Positions 8,248 through 17,624 of a stretch of DNA of 64,000 nt are shown here, piece after piece; position 1 is the first letter of the stretch; each line of letters opens with the position of its first letter. Below the pieces are notes generated by a model, which did not search any database, was not told the origin of the DNA, and saw only the letters and a program-made list of their open reading frames with translations. Location of the stretch: assembly GCF_042651485.1 (NCBI RefSeq), contig NZ_JBHSDH010000012.1, positions 62,001 to 126,000 of the forward strand, written 5' to 3'. The position numbers were made by a program, and so were the translations under genes. The DNA comes from Sphingorhabdus_B arenilitoris (GTDB lineage: Bacteria > Pseudomonadota > Alphaproteobacteria > Sphingomonadales > Sphingomonadaceae).

Positions 8248-9149
8248 AGCATCAACATCCGATCAGCGGCGAAAACCGCGAAAAGCAGAAATAAATAGAG
8301 GATAGAAAAAGCAAATAGCCGTTTTTCAGGCTTCATCGTCATCACATCTTCCGATGGATTGCGCCATACTGCAAAAGCCAGTCCCAAGAAGATAAAATTG
8401 AGCGCGATGGCACAGGCGCCGTAGACCCAGCTCGCTTCACCCAAGGCATAAGGCGCGAGTGATGCCGCCGCCATGGGGAAGCTGTAAAGGAATACCTGAT
8501 TGCGGGTCGCTTTACGTCCGGCAACATTGGGCAGCATCGGAATACCCGCTGCGCCGTAATCCGCCTTCATAAAGAGCGCGAGCGCCCAAAAATGCGGCGG
8601 CGTCCAAAGGAAGATGATCGCGAATAGCAGGACCGGGATGAGCGTGACATCGCCGGTGACGGCGGCCCATCCAATTACCGGTGGAAAGGCACCCGCCGCT
8701 CCGCCGATAACGATATTTTGCGGGGTGTTAGGCTTTAGCCAGATGGTGTAAACCACAGCGTAAAAGAATATGGAGAAGGCAAGCAGTCCCGCCGATAACC
8801 AGTTTACGAAAACGCCCATGATGCCAACGGAAAAGGCAGCAAGGCCAATGCCGAAATGCAGCGCTGCTTCCCGGTCCATCCGGCCATCGGGGAGGGGGCG
8901 TTTCGCGGTCCGCGCCATTTTGGCATCGATGTCGGCTTCATAATATTGATTAAGCGCACCTGATGCCCCGGCACCCGTGGCGATGCACAATATCGCGGTG
9001 AAGGCGATGATGGGATGGATGTCACCTGGCGCTGCGAGCAAGCCGCATAGCGCAGTGAATACGACAAGGCTCATCACCCGGGGCTTGGTCAGCGCCAGGA
9101 AATCCCGCCAATCTGCGGGTAGGGCAATGTTTCGTGTCGTGCTTGTCAT
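8244..9149 (-). CDS. ctaB: Protohaem IX farnesyltransferase (haem O synthase)
   Basis: Adds a farnesyl group to protohaem to make haem O, the precursor of the haem A used by this oxidase. The 301-residue membrane enzyme carries the UbiA-family allylic-diphosphate site NQYYEADIDAKMARTAKRPL, followed by the second motif TPPHFWALAL. About eight hydrophobic helices can be counted. It follows ctaD on the minus strand after a spacer holding a strong hairpin, and overlaps the next small gene by four bases. Confidence 0.97.
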   Translation of the reverse strand: MTSTTRNIALPADWRDFLALTKPRVMSLVVFTALCGLLAAPGDIHPIIAFTAILCIATGAGASGALNQYYEADIDAKMARTAKRPLPDGRMDREAALHFGIGLAAFSVGIMGVFVNWLSAGLLAFSIFFYAVVYTIWLKPNTPQNIVIGGAAGAFPPVIGWAAVTGDVTLIPVLLFAIIFLWTPPHFWALALFMKADYGAAGIPMLPNVAGRKATRNQVFLYSFPMAAASLAPYALGEASWVYGACAIALNFIFLGLAFAVWRNPSEDVMTMKPEKRLFAFSILYLFLLFAVFAADRMLML

Positions 9150-9165
9150 ATCATTTTATCGTCAA

Positions 9166-9194
9166 ATGGGCCGCAGATTAACACTGCGGCCCAT
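9166..9194 (-). terminator. Intercistronic hairpin between ctaD and ctaB
   Basis: ATGGGCCGCAG (9166-9176) and CTGCGGCCCAT (9184-9194) form an 11-bp perfect stem with a seven-base loop. It lies in the spacer after the ctaD stop. The following bases in the minus direction are only weakly T-rich (TTTGACG). It is therefore more likely an mRNA-stability or partial termination element than a full terminator, which would favour the structural subunits over ctaB. Confidence 0.6.
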
Positions 9195-9200
9195 ATTGTC

Positions 9201-10865
9201 TTATTTAATCACCGGCAGTGTTTCAAACTGATGGAATGGCGGAGGACTGCTCAATGTCCATTCCAGCGTGGTTGCGCCTTCGCCCCAATAGCTGTCTTCA
9301 GCTTTGCGGCCCGCAATGAGCGAATAAATCACATTGACGAAGAAGACGAGGACACCGGCTAGCATGATCAAATAGCCGAAGGAGGCAATCTGGTTCCAAT
9401 AAGCAAATGCCTCTGGATAATCAGGATAGCGGCGCGGCATGCCCGAATTGCCCAAAAAGTGCATTGGGAAGAACAAGACGTTCACGCCAATGAAGAACAA
9501 CCAGAAATGCAGGTGGCCCAATGCTTCGCTGAGCATTTTACCGCTCATCTTACCGAACCAATAATAGAAACCTGCAAAGAGCGAGAATACCGCGCCCAGC
9601 GACAGCACATAGTGGAAGTGGGCAACCACATAATATGTGTCATGCAAGTTGTCATCAAGACCGCCATTGGCCAGCACAACGCCCGTCACGCCGCCCACAG
9701 TGAACATGAAGATAAAGCCCATTGCCCACACCATAGGTGTTTTGAAGGTCACCGAACCGCCCCACATGGTCGCAATCCAGCTGAAAATCTTAATGCCAGT
9801 AGGGACCGCGATCACCATCGTTGCCGCTGTAAAATACATTTTCATGTCAACGGTCATGCCGGTGGTGAACATATGGTGCGCCCATACAACAAAGCCCACG
9901 ACACCGATGGCAACCATCGCATAAGCCATGCCGAGATAACCAAAGACGGGCTTGCGGCTAAAGGTTGCGACGATTTGCGAGATGATACCAAATCCGGGAA
10001 GGATCATGATATAGACTTCAGGGTGGCCGAAGAACCAGAAGAGATGCTGATACAAGACCGGATCACCACCTGCAGCCGCATCAAAGAAGGCGCCGCCGAA
10101 ATTGCGGTCAACGAGCAACATCGTAATCGCCGCAGCCAATACGGGCAGAGCGAGCAATAGCAGGAATGCGGTAACGAGCACCGACCATACAAATAGCGGC
10201 ATTTTGTGGAGCGTCATGCCCGGTGCGCGCATATTGAAAATGGTTGTGATGAAGTTGACGGCACCCAGAATTGAGGCCGCACCCGCCAAGTGGAGTGAGA
10301 AAATCGCCATATCCACCGCAGGACCTACTGACCCAGATGTTGATAGCGGCGCATAGACGGTCCAACCTGTACCTGCGCCCAAACCTGTTCCACCGGGCAC
10401 AAAGCTGGAGCCGAGCAACATGATGAAGGCAACAGCAGTTAACCAGAAGGACACGTTGTTCATGCGGGGGAAGGCCATATCGGGTGCGCCAATCATCAAC
10501 GGCACAAACCAGTTACCAAAACCGCCGATAATGGCGGGCATAACCATAAAGAATACCATGATCAGGCCGTGGGCAGTGATAAGCACATTCCACATATGAT
10601 AGGCTTCATCCAGATTGGCACCCGAACCTTTCATCATCGACGCCCAAGTCGTCAGATGCTGAATACCAGGCTCAGCCAGTTCCCAGCGCATCAGGCCAGA
10701 AATCGCACCGCCCACGATCCCTGCAAATATTGCAAAAATCAGGTAGAGCGTGCCGATATCCTTATGGTTGGTTGACATAAACCACCGCGCGAAAAAGGAC
10801 GGCTTGTGATCCGCATCATGCGCGTGATCGTGAAAATCAGCAGGATTAGCAGCTATTGTTGTCAT
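9201..10865 (-). CDS. ctaD: Cytochrome c oxidase subunit I
   Basis: The catalytic subunit, reducing oxygen to water at the haem a3-CuB centre while pumping protons. The 554-residue product has twelve predicted helices. It has the CuB ligand motif HPEVYIMILPGFG with the cross-linked His-Tyr (near residue 280), WAHHMFTTGM with the paired CuB histidines, and VAHFHYVLSLG with the haem ligands. The GNWFVPLMIGAPDMAFPRMN loop is also present. The complete D- and K-channel type residues are consistent with an A-type aa3 oxidase. It is preceded by ctaC with a 12-base gap. Confidence 0.98.
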   Translation of the reverse strand: MTTIAANPADFHDHAHDADHKPSFFARWFMSTNHKDIGTLYLIFAIFAGIVGGAISGLMRWELAEPGIQHLTTWASMMKGSGANLDEAYHMWNVLITAHGLIMVFFMVMPAIIGGFGNWFVPLMIGAPDMAFPRMNNVSFWLTAVAFIMLLGSSFVPGGTGLGAGTGWTVYAPLSTSGSVGPAVDMAIFSLHLAGAASILGAVNFITTIFNMRAPGMTLHKMPLFVWSVLVTAFLLLLALPVLAAAITMLLVDRNFGGAFFDAAAGGDPVLYQHLFWFFGHPEVYIMILPGFGIISQIVATFSRKPVFGYLGMAYAMVAIGVVGFVVWAHHMFTTGMTVDMKMYFTAATMVIAVPTGIKIFSWIATMWGGSVTFKTPMVWAMGFIFMFTVGGVTGVVLANGGLDDNLHDTYYVVAHFHYVLSLGAVFSLFAGFYYWFGKMSGKMLSEALGHLHFWLFFIGVNVLFFPMHFLGNSGMPRRYPDYPEAFAYWNQIASFGYLIMLAGVLVFFVNVIYSLIAGRKAEDSYWGEGATTLEWTLSSPPPFHQFETLPVIK

Positions 10866-10877
10866 GTCTTGCCTCTA

Positions 10878-11996
10878 TCAATTGGTTGCGGCGGCTGCGG
10901 GTGCAGCGGCTGCGTCTGTTGTAGGTGCTGCGGCTGCAGCTGGAGCGGCGGCGGGTGCAGCAGCAGGAGCGGCTTCGGCTTTTTTCTCACCAGGCATCGA
11001 ACCGCCTTGCGCTTTTACCCAAGCTGCGAATTTTTCCGGCGGCAATGCTTCAACCGATATCGGCATAAAGCCATGCCGTGCACCGCACAGTTCAGAGCAT
11101 TGGCCAAAATACACGCCGGGCTTCGTGATCGTCAGTGTTTTTTCATTCAGCCGTCCGGGTACCGCGTCCAATTTGAACCATAGCGATGGAACCGCAAAGG
11201 CGTGGATAACGTCGGCAGCCGTAGTCTGCAGACGGATCGGAACGCCAGCAGGGACAACCATACGGTTATCCACGGCCAGCAATTTGGGGCCATCGCGGTC
11301 GGTACGAGCACGTTCTTTCGGACCCGTTTCGCCATCTTCTTTCAGCATATTGGAAATCACCTCAATGCCGCCATGGTCGGGATATGTATAGGTCCAATAC
11401 CATTGATAACCCGTGGCTTTTACGGTTACCGCATTGGCCGGCGCAGGCTTAAACTGCTTTGCCAACAGATCAAGCGAGGGATATGCGATACCGAGCAAGA
11501 TCAACACCGGAACCAAGGTCCAGATCACTTCAATTGTCGTGTTATGCGTCGTTTTTGAGGGCACAGGATTGGCGCTGCGACGATAACGGATGATGATCCA
11601 GAAGAGCAGGCCAAGCACGAACAAAGAGATTAAAGTGATGATCGGCAACAAAATGGTATTGTTGATCCATTTTGCATATTGGCCGTTTTCGGTAAATTGT
11701 TCTTGAAAGTCGATTTCCTTTGGCATCGGCATTCCAATGCCTTCCGTCGGAGCCATTGGCGTATATCCGGGCAAAGACCCATCAGCGGCGGGCGTTGCGG
11801 CTTTACCTGCTGGTGCAGCATCGGCCGCTATCGGAGCCGCCGCATCCGCTTTAGGCACTTGCGCAACCGGCGCAGCGGGCGCCTCGGCGACGGGCGCAGC
11901 AGGCGCCGCCGGATTCGCATCCTGCGCTACAACAGCAGCCGGAGCCATAATCATGGCCATTGGCAAAAGGATTTTCTTCAACATTTTCATCAACAT
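10878..11996 (-). CDS. ctaC: Cytochrome c oxidase subunit II
   Basis: Receives electrons from cytochrome c at its binuclear CuA centre. The 372-residue product has a signal peptide, an Ala/Pro-rich stretch of about 50 residues, and two membrane helices. A cupredoxin domain follows, with DVIHAFAVP and GQCSELCGARHGFMP (the CuA Cys/His/Met ligands near residue 300). The C-terminal 40 residues are almost all Ala and Pro with a few Lys/Glu. Both low-complexity tails go beyond the minimal family length. It is the first gene of the minus-strand operon, and its promoter should lie in 11997-12218. Confidence 0.97.
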   Translation of the reverse strand: MLMKMLKKILLPMAMIMAPAAVVAQDANPAAPAAPVAEAPAAPVAQVPKADAAAPIAADAAPAGKAATPAADGSLPGYTPMAPTEGIGMPMPKEIDFQEQFTENGQYAKWINNTILLPIITLISLFVLGLLFWIIIRYRRSANPVPSKTTHNTTIEVIWTLVPVLILLGIAYPSLDLLAKQFKPAPANAVTVKATGYQWYWTYTYPDHGGIEVISNMLKEDGETGPKERARTDRDGPKLLAVDNRMVVPAGVPIRLQTTAADVIHAFAVPSLWFKLDAVPGRLNEKTLTITKPGVYFGQCSELCGARHGFMPISVEALPPEKFAAWVKAQGGSMPGEKKAEAAPAAAPAAAPAAAAAPTTDAAAAPAAAATN

Positions 11997-12218
11997 GACC
12001 CCATGTTTTATCTTCTAACGCATGCAATTTTGCATATAAACCAAAGCCCGGCAATACGGGATTCCCGCGACCTATAGGCTTACAGGCACCATCGCTCAAG
12101 CGTTGCCATATATTTTTATGAATTTATTCGTGGGAAATTGCTACCTATTTGAATATCTAAGCGCGGTGCCTATGTTGCAAAAAACAAAATTCTTGAAAAT
12201 ATAAGGATCAAATCTCCC

Positions 12219-12797
12219 ATGACTGAAGAAGAAATATTGGCGGAATTCAGGGCCGCAGACGCGCTTTTGGAAGGGCATTTTCTTTTATCGTCTGGACGGC
12301 ATAGTGCGCATTTTCTGCAATGCGCCCGGCTGTTGATGAACCCGGAACGGGCATCAAAGATCGCTATCGCCATCGCTCAAAAAATTCCGCGTGAATTGCG
12401 CAGTGAGATTCGGGCCGTTGTTTCACCGGCAATGGGCGGGCTGATAATCGGTCATGAAATGGGCCGCGCTTTGGGCGTTGACGCCATGTTTGTTGAGCGT
12501 CCCGATGGCGTGTTCGGGCTGCGCCGTGGTTTTTCGCTGGAACCGGGAACGAAGGTATTGATGATGGAGGATGTCGTGACCACCGGCCTTTCAGGGCGCG
12601 AAGCAATCTCCGCAATTCACGAGGCTGGCGGTGAAGTGATTGCCGCCGGTGCGGTTGTCGACCGCTCGGGCGGTACCGTCGAATTGGGCATCCCATTTTT
12701 CCCGCTCATCGAACTGAATTTCCCTACATATGCGCCAGACGAGTTGCCGCCAGAATTGGCGAAGAGCGAGGCGGTTAAGCCAGGAAGTAGAAAATAG
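12219..12797 (+). CDS. pyrE: Orotate phosphoribosyltransferase
   Basis: Joins orotate to PRPP to form orotidine monophosphate in pyrimidine synthesis. The 192-residue protein has the PRPP-binding signature VLMMEDVVTTGLSGREA (residues about 109-125) and the upstream VVSPAMGGLIIGHEMGRAL loop. It starts the plus-strand pyrE-pdxJ-acpS-lepB run and is divergent from the oxidase operon. Only three bases separate it from pdxJ, so they are probably cotranscribed. Confidence 0.96.
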   Translation: MTEEEILAEFRAADALLEGHFLLSSGRHSAHFLQCARLLMNPERASKIAIAIAQKIPRELRSEIRAVVSPAMGGLIIGHEMGRALGVDAMFVERPDGVFGLRRGFSLEPGTKVLMMEDVVTTGLSGREAISAIHEAGGEVIAAGAVVDRSGGTVELGIPFFPLIELNFPTYAPDELPPELAKSEAVKPGSRK

Positions 12798-12800
12798 GAT

Positions 12801-13550
12801 ATGGCAAAGGCATCCAATCATCTGCGCCTCGGCGTCAATATCGACCATGTGGCGACCATTCGCAACGCGCGCGGCGGCGATCATCCCGATCCGGTCCGTG
12901 CGCTGCAAATTGTCGAGGCGGCTGGCGGCGACGGCATCACCGTCCATTTGCGCGAAGACCGCCGGCATATATGCGACAGCGACCTTGATGCGATCATGGC
13001 GGGCGCACGCCTTCCTATTAACCTTGAAATGGCGGGGACGGAGGAGATGCTGGCCATCGCGCTGCGCCACCGGCCCCATGCCGCCTGTATCGTCCCTGAA
13101 CGCCGCGAAGAAAGGACGACCGAAGGCGGATTGGACGCAGCAGGCGGGCATAATCATCTCGCCCCGCTTTGCGCTCGTCTCGCAGAAGCAGGCATTCGGG
13201 TCAGCCTGTTTATCGAACCAGAAGCCAGCCAGATTGAGGCCGCAATCCGTTTGAAAGCCCCTGTCGTGGAATTTCACACGGGCCGCTATGCGCATCTATT
13301 TCAGGATGGTGACCAACAAGCAGTGGCGGCCGAATTGCGGCGTATTGCCGATGCCGCGGCGCTGGCCACAAAAAATGGGATTGAGCCTCATGCCGGTCAT
13401 GGCCTGACATTTGACAATGTGCAGCCGATTGCTGCGATCCCGCAAATTGCCGAATTGAACATCGGACATTATCTGGTGGGCGAGGCGATCTTCATTGGGT
13501 TGGATCAGGCAATCGCCAAAATGCGGAGATTGATGGATGAAGCGCGGTGA
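12801..13550 (+). CDS. pdxJ: Pyridoxine 5'-phosphate synthase
   Basis: Condenses 1-deoxy-xylulose 5-phosphate with 3-amino-2-oxopropyl phosphate, the last ring-forming step of vitamin B6 synthesis. The 249-residue barrel has the family opening LGVNIDHVATIRNARGG, the central VHLREDRRHI strand and the HAGHGLTFDNV motif near the C-terminus. The gene follows pyrE closely, and its stop overlaps the GTG start of acpS (GTGA), a pairing conserved in alphaproteobacteria. Confidence 0.97.
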   Translation: MAKASNHLRLGVNIDHVATIRNARGGDHPDPVRALQIVEAAGGDGITVHLREDRRHICDSDLDAIMAGARLPINLEMAGTEEMLAIALRHRPHAACIVPERREERTTEGGLDAAGGHNHLAPLCARLAEAGIRVSLFIEPEASQIEAAIRLKAPVVEFHTGRYAHLFQDGDQQAVAAELRRIADAAALATKNGIEPHAGHGLTFDNVQPIAAIPQIAELNIGHYLVGEAIFIGLDQAIAKMRRLMDEAR

Positions 13551-13948
13551 TCATCGGTCTTGGTTCCGATCTGTGCAATATTGAGCGTATTCAAAATTCG
13601 CTCGACCGTTTTGGCGCGCGTTTTGAACAGCGTGTTTTTACCGATCAAGAACGCGCCAAAGCCGACAAACGCCCCTTCACCAAAGCGGGAACCTATGCCA
13701 AGCGTTTTGCGGCCAAAGAGGCTTTTTCCAAGGCCGTCGGAACGGGGTTCAGGCGCGGTGTGTTTATGAAGGATATCGGCGTTGTCAACGCGCCATCCGG
13801 GGCACCGACGCTGGATTTGCAAGGCGGAGCCAAAGCGCGGCTCGACGCGATGATCCCGCCCGGCTATACCGCTTTCATCCATTTAACATTGACCGATGAC
13901 CACCCTTGGGCGCAGGCATTTGTTGTTATTGAGGCACGGCCAGATTAA
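13547..13948 (+). CDS. acpS: Holo-[acyl-carrier-protein] synthase
   Basis: Transfers 4'-phosphopantetheine from CoA to acyl carrier protein. The 133-residue product shows the two AcpS signatures, IIGLGSDLCNIERI at the N-terminus (metal-binding Asp) and AKRFAAKEAFSKAVG around residue 45-60 (Glu of KEA). The GTG start at 13547 overlaps the pdxJ stop, indicating translational coupling. Confidence 0.95.
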   Translation: MIIGLGSDLCNIERIQNSLDRFGARFEQRVFTDQERAKADKRPFTKAGTYAKRFAAKEAFSKAVGTGFRRGVFMKDIGVVNAPSGAPTLDLQGGAKARLDAMIPPGYTAFIHLTLTDDHPWAQAFVVIEARPD

Positions 13949-13972
13949 GCCGCCAAAGGACAAGGAACGATT

Positions 13973-14965
13973 TTGAATAACGACAGCTCCACTGGCCCAA
14001 TCGAAACCGGGCACGAACAGGAAAATATAGCCGGTGATGTCTCCGCCGCCGGCGAGCCGCAGCGCAGCAGCAAGCTCGCCGCGTTATGGGCAGAGATAAA
14101 GGGATTATTCTGGTTGCTGCTGGCGGTGCTTGTGTTCCACAGTTTTGTTGCCAAGCCTTTCTACATTCCATCTGTTTCAATGATGCCTACATTATATGTG
14201 GGCGACCGGTTATTTGTCAGCAAATATGCCTATGGCTGGAGCCATGTGTCGCCGACCATTCCCAATCCCAGCGCTATTTTCCGATGGATCGTGCTGCGCG
14301 AGAATGTGTCTAGCCTTGCGGTTGAATTACCGCCCAGCGATGGCCGGGTCTGGGGCAAAATGCCAGAGCGTGGTGACATTGTGATATTGAAACCAGAGGG
14401 CAAAACCGATGACTTGATCAAACGGGTCATCGGGGTTCCCGGCGACCTGTTGGAAATGCGCGCGGGTCAAATTTGGCTCAATGGTAAGCCCGTTAAGCGG
14501 GAACAACAGCCCGATACCTTGATCCCGGAAGACGGCCATTTATGCGACCGGGGCGGCTTCATCCCGCCGGGCCCATGTTATGAAGGCTTCACCGAAGATC
14601 CGGTCCGTCAAAAAGACGGCTCCTTGGTCTATTCAGTTCCGACCGTCCGCGAAACCCTGCCCAATGGGGTTAGCTATAATACGTTCGATATTGGCGAGAC
14701 GATGGCGGATGATTTTGCCCCTATTCGGATCCCGCAGGGGCATTTATTTTTGATGGGCGACAATAGGGATAGGAGCGCCGATAGCCGGATCGATCGTTCC
14801 TCCGGCGGTCTGGGCGGGCCGGTGTCATGGGACCGTATCGGCGGCCGCGCTGAAATCATCTCTTTCTCGCTCGACGGTACAACGGGTTGGAACCCGAAAA
14901 GCTGGTGGAATTCGCTGCGCGGCAGCCGCGCGGGAACCAGCCTGCGTCCAGACACGGAGAAGTAG
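13973..14965 (+). CDS. lepB: Signal peptidase I
   Basis: Cleaves signal peptides from exported proteins at the outer face of the inner membrane. The 330-residue product has a polar N-terminus of about 40 residues and one membrane helix (about 45-62). Then come the Ser motif PSVSMMPTL (catalytic Ser69), the Lys motif DLIKRVIGVPGD (Lys150) and the GDNRDRSADSR box. The TTG at 13973 is taken as the start because AAGGA lies seven bases upstream. The region between about 165 and 230 is longer than in E. coli-type minimal forms, as often seen in this order. The rnc-era pair that commonly follows lepB is absent. Confidence 0.94.
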   Translation: MNNDSSTGPIETGHEQENIAGDVSAAGEPQRSSKLAALWAEIKGLFWLLLAVLVFHSFVAKPFYIPSVSMMPTLYVGDRLFVSKYAYGWSHVSPTIPNPSAIFRWIVLRENVSSLAVELPPSDGRVWGKMPERGDIVILKPEGKTDDLIKRVIGVPGDLLEMRAGQIWLNGKPVKREQQPDTLIPEDGHLCDRGGFIPPGPCYEGFTEDPVRQKDGSLVYSVPTVRETLPNGVSYNTFDIGETMADDFAPIRIPQGHLFLMGDNRDRSADSRIDRSSGGLGGPVSWDRIGGRAEIISFSLDGTTGWNPKSWWNSLRGSRAGTSLRPDTEK

Positions 14966-15018
14966 TGTATGGCGATATGGCGTGATCTCGATAGGGCGAT
15001 GGAAAAGGCGCTGACTTC

Positions 15019-15288
15019 ATGCCGTTAATCATCGCGTTCCTTTTGGGTATCGCCAATTTCGCCATGCAAAAGGCCGTGTCCGAGTCCGGTCACCCTTTTG
15101 TCGAAGACAGCAAAATCCATTTCGGCAAATATTTCGGCAAAAACAGTAGCTATTATCTCGAATATGCGATTTTGGTTGGGGTGATGTATTTTGCGGTTGG
15201 CGGGTCTTGGCTAGCGGTAGGTATCTACCTTGTCTACAGCGCGATCAACGCTCTGGCCGCATGGGTTTTATTAACCGGAAGGGTGTAA
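15019..15288 (+). CDS. Small membrane protein, 89 residues
   Basis: No family recognised. Three hydrophobic segments are visible: MPLIIAFLLGIANFAM at the start, YAILVGVMYFAVGGSWLAVG in the middle, and a C-terminal one ending WVLLTGRV. Between the first two is a polar stretch containing GHPFVEDSKIHFGKYFGKN. The gene follows lepB by about 50 bases and may share its transcript. Clear alternation of hydrophobic and polar parts and normal codon use support it as real. Confidence 0.75.
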   Translation: MPLIIAFLLGIANFAMQKAVSESGHPFVEDSKIHFGKYFGKNSSYYLEYAILVGVMYFAVGGSWLAVGIYLVYSAINALAAWVLLTGRV

Positions 15289-15431
15289 TTGGACGCTATC
15301 TGAAAACCGCGACTCTGATCTATAATCAAATGTCGTTGGTCGAATGGATATATTCGGTAAAGATGTCGCCGAATATAGGATAATATACAGAATTAAAGTG
15401 TTTTTCCCCCGTTTCTCAATAGGAATGATGA

Positions 15432-17570
15432 TTGCTGCTACCGCCCATTTCACCGCAACGTTACCATCGGGGCTTATCGATCCTGTTTTTCGCTTGTGCG
15501 CCCTTCAGTAGCGCCGCTTTTGCCGCTGAGCCTGCCGCAACAGAAAGCTCCGCTGATGCCGGCGCTGCGGCGGCGGGACCGGCGGGAAATTTGGTAGCCC
15601 GCTGGGAAGATGGAAAACAAATTTATGATCCGTCTGCCTTTGCAATGTTCGCCCCTCAAACCGCCAGCGACATGGTTGGGCAGATACCCGGCTTCACATT
15701 CACAGGCGGAGGCAACGAACGCGGGCTTGGCGAAGCAACGCAGAATGTATTGATCAACGGACAGCGCATTTCGGGAAAAAGCAATGACGCCTTCACCGTC
15801 CTGGGACGCACACCGGCGGCGGCGGTGGTGCGGATAGAGATATTGGACGGCGCAAGCCTGAATATTCCGGGGTTGAGCGGGCAGGTGCTGAATTTGGTTA
15901 CCCAAAATGTCGGTATCAAGGGCAGTTTCGGTTGGAGCCCTTCGTGGCGCAAACGGATCAAAACCCATTGGTATAGCGGAGAGCTTAATCTGTCCGGGCC
16001 GCTGGGCAAGGGCGAATTTACTCTGGGCCTGAATAACCGGAACAGCTACCGTGGCGGCGGATGGGGACCGGAGATTGTCAGGAATGGTGACGGTGACTTG
16101 CTTTTTACCCGCAACAGATTTGACCAATTTGACGGCGACCGGCCGACCCTGTCGGGAAGCTATAGCCGCACCAGTAAGGCCGGATCGATATTGAATGTGA
16201 ACGGCGAAGCGGGCCTGAATATTTTTCGTCGCCGTTCGGAACGGCAATTATCGGGACCGGCCATTTCGGACCGAGAAGAATTATCCACTGGTAAAGAAAA
16301 TGAATGGAATTTTGAAGTCAGCAGCGACTATGAATTGGCGGTCGGTCCCGGCCGATTAAAACTGGTTGGATATAATCGTTTTGAACGCAGCCCGATCAAC
16401 AGTTTTTTTGGGCAGACATTTACCGATGGTAGCCCCGAAGAGGCGTCTCTTTTTAACCGCACCGCGGATGAGGGCGAGACAATTTTCCGCAGCGAATATA
16501 GCTGGAAAAGCGGTAAATCGGATTGGCGCGTATCAGCGGAGGGCGTTTACAATTTTTTGGACGCACAATCGGAGCTGCTAGTGCTGGATAGCGGCGGCGT
16601 GTTTCAACCGGAGGCCATTGACAATGCTAGTTCTCGTGTGTCCGAAAAACGCGCTCAAATGATCCTATCCTATGGCCGCCCCATAGCGCCGACATTAAAT
16701 TTACAAGCGCAGGTGGGCGGCGAATATAGCGAATTAAAGCAAACCGGAGCCAACGGCCTGACCCGTCAATTCATCCGGCCAAAGGGGCAGGTGTCGTTGG
16801 CGTGGAAGGCGTCACCCAAGCTGGACATAAATTCCAAATTACAGCGTAAAGTAGGGCAGCTTAACTTTTTCGATTTCCTTGCGTCAGTCGATTTGCAGGA
16901 TGACAATAGCAATGCCGGCAACCCCGATCTGGTACCCCCGCAAAGCTGGTTGGCGGAGGTTGAATTTAACCGCAAATTGGGAACATCCGGTTCAATCAAC
17001 CTAAAATTCCAACATGAACGCTTCAGCGATATTGTCGATCAAATTCCGGTGCCGGGCGGGGAGGCACCTGGCAACTTGACGGGCAGCGCGCAAAGATGGA
17101 GTGCGGAGCTGAATTCGACCTTCTTACTCGACAAATTCGGCTTCAAAGGCGCGAAGGTCGACATCGCAGGTTATTTGCAAGATAGCAGCTTGACAGACCC
17201 GCTGACCGCGCAAAAACGCCGGTTTGGATTTGACCGCAAATGGACTTGGTCGGCCGCGATAAGGCATGACATTCCGGGCAGCGATATCGCGTGGGGAGCA
17301 GGGATAGATGATTTTAGCAACGCCCCATTTGTGCGATTGGATTTCCAATTTAGTGAAAGACGCAGCAAGCCGCAAAGCTACATTTTTATCGAGCATAAGG
17401 ATGTTGCGGGCCTAAAACTTGCGGCCTCGCTCGTGAATGTGCTTGGCCAAAATGAGCAGTCGCGCGAGATATTCTATAGCGACCGGCGGCAAAATCTGAT
17501 CGACGAAACGCGCGACGGAACCAATTTTTATGGCCGGATATTTCAAATTTCGGTGAGCGGTAATTTTTAG
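15432..17570 (+). CDS. TonB-dependent receptor-like outer-membrane protein
   Basis: A 712-residue outer-membrane protein. After a signal peptide (cleaved near AAFAAEPA) comes a plug-like domain: DMVGQIPGFTF, VLINGQRISGK and VVRIEILDGASLNIPG. A long beta-strand-rich barrel with many W/Y-ended strands follows and ends in SVSGNF, the terminal phenylalanine typical of Bam-inserted barrels. It starts at TTG (AGGAA six bases upstream); the nearby ATGs are out of frame. Substrate unknown. No TonB-box or regulator can be identified nearby. It could be a receptor or a TonB-independent relative. Confidence 0.8.
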   Translation: MLLPPISPQRYHRGLSILFFACAPFSSAAFAAEPAATESSADAGAAAAGPAGNLVARWEDGKQIYDPSAFAMFAPQTASDMVGQIPGFTFTGGGNERGLGEATQNVLINGQRISGKSNDAFTVLGRTPAAAVVRIEILDGASLNIPGLSGQVLNLVTQNVGIKGSFGWSPSWRKRIKTHWYSGELNLSGPLGKGEFTLGLNNRNSYRGGGWGPEIVRNGDGDLLFTRNRFDQFDGDRPTLSGSYSRTSKAGSILNVNGEAGLNIFRRRSERQLSGPAISDREELSTGKENEWNFEVSSDYELAVGPGRLKLVGYNRFERSPINSFFGQTFTDGSPEEASLFNRTADEGETIFRSEYSWKSGKSDWRVSAEGVYNFLDAQSELLVLDSGGVFQPEAIDNASSRVSEKRAQMILSYGRPIAPTLNLQAQVGGEYSELKQTGANGLTRQFIRPKGQVSLAWKASPKLDINSKLQRKVGQLNFFDFLASVDLQDDNSNAGNPDLVPPQSWLAEVEFNRKLGTSGSINLKFQHERFSDIVDQIPVPGGEAPGNLTGSAQRWSAELNSTFLLDKFGFKGAKVDIAGYLQDSSLTDPLTAQKRRFGFDRKWTWSAAIRHDIPGSDIAWGAGIDDFSNAPFVRLDFQFSERRSKPQSYIFIEHKDVAGLKLAASLVNVLGQNEQSREIFYSDRRQNLIDETRDGTNFYGRIFQISVSGNF

Positions 17571-17624
17571 CTCAGTTTTTGTTGCGGCCTAGCCAAGAGA
17601 GAATATCGCGCCCATATAGCGGCC

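Noticed and set aside
10864..11391. Ala/Gly-rich plus-strand frame opposite ctaC
   Set aside because: It comes from the low-complexity Ala/Pro coding of ctaC on the other strand and has no recognisable domain.
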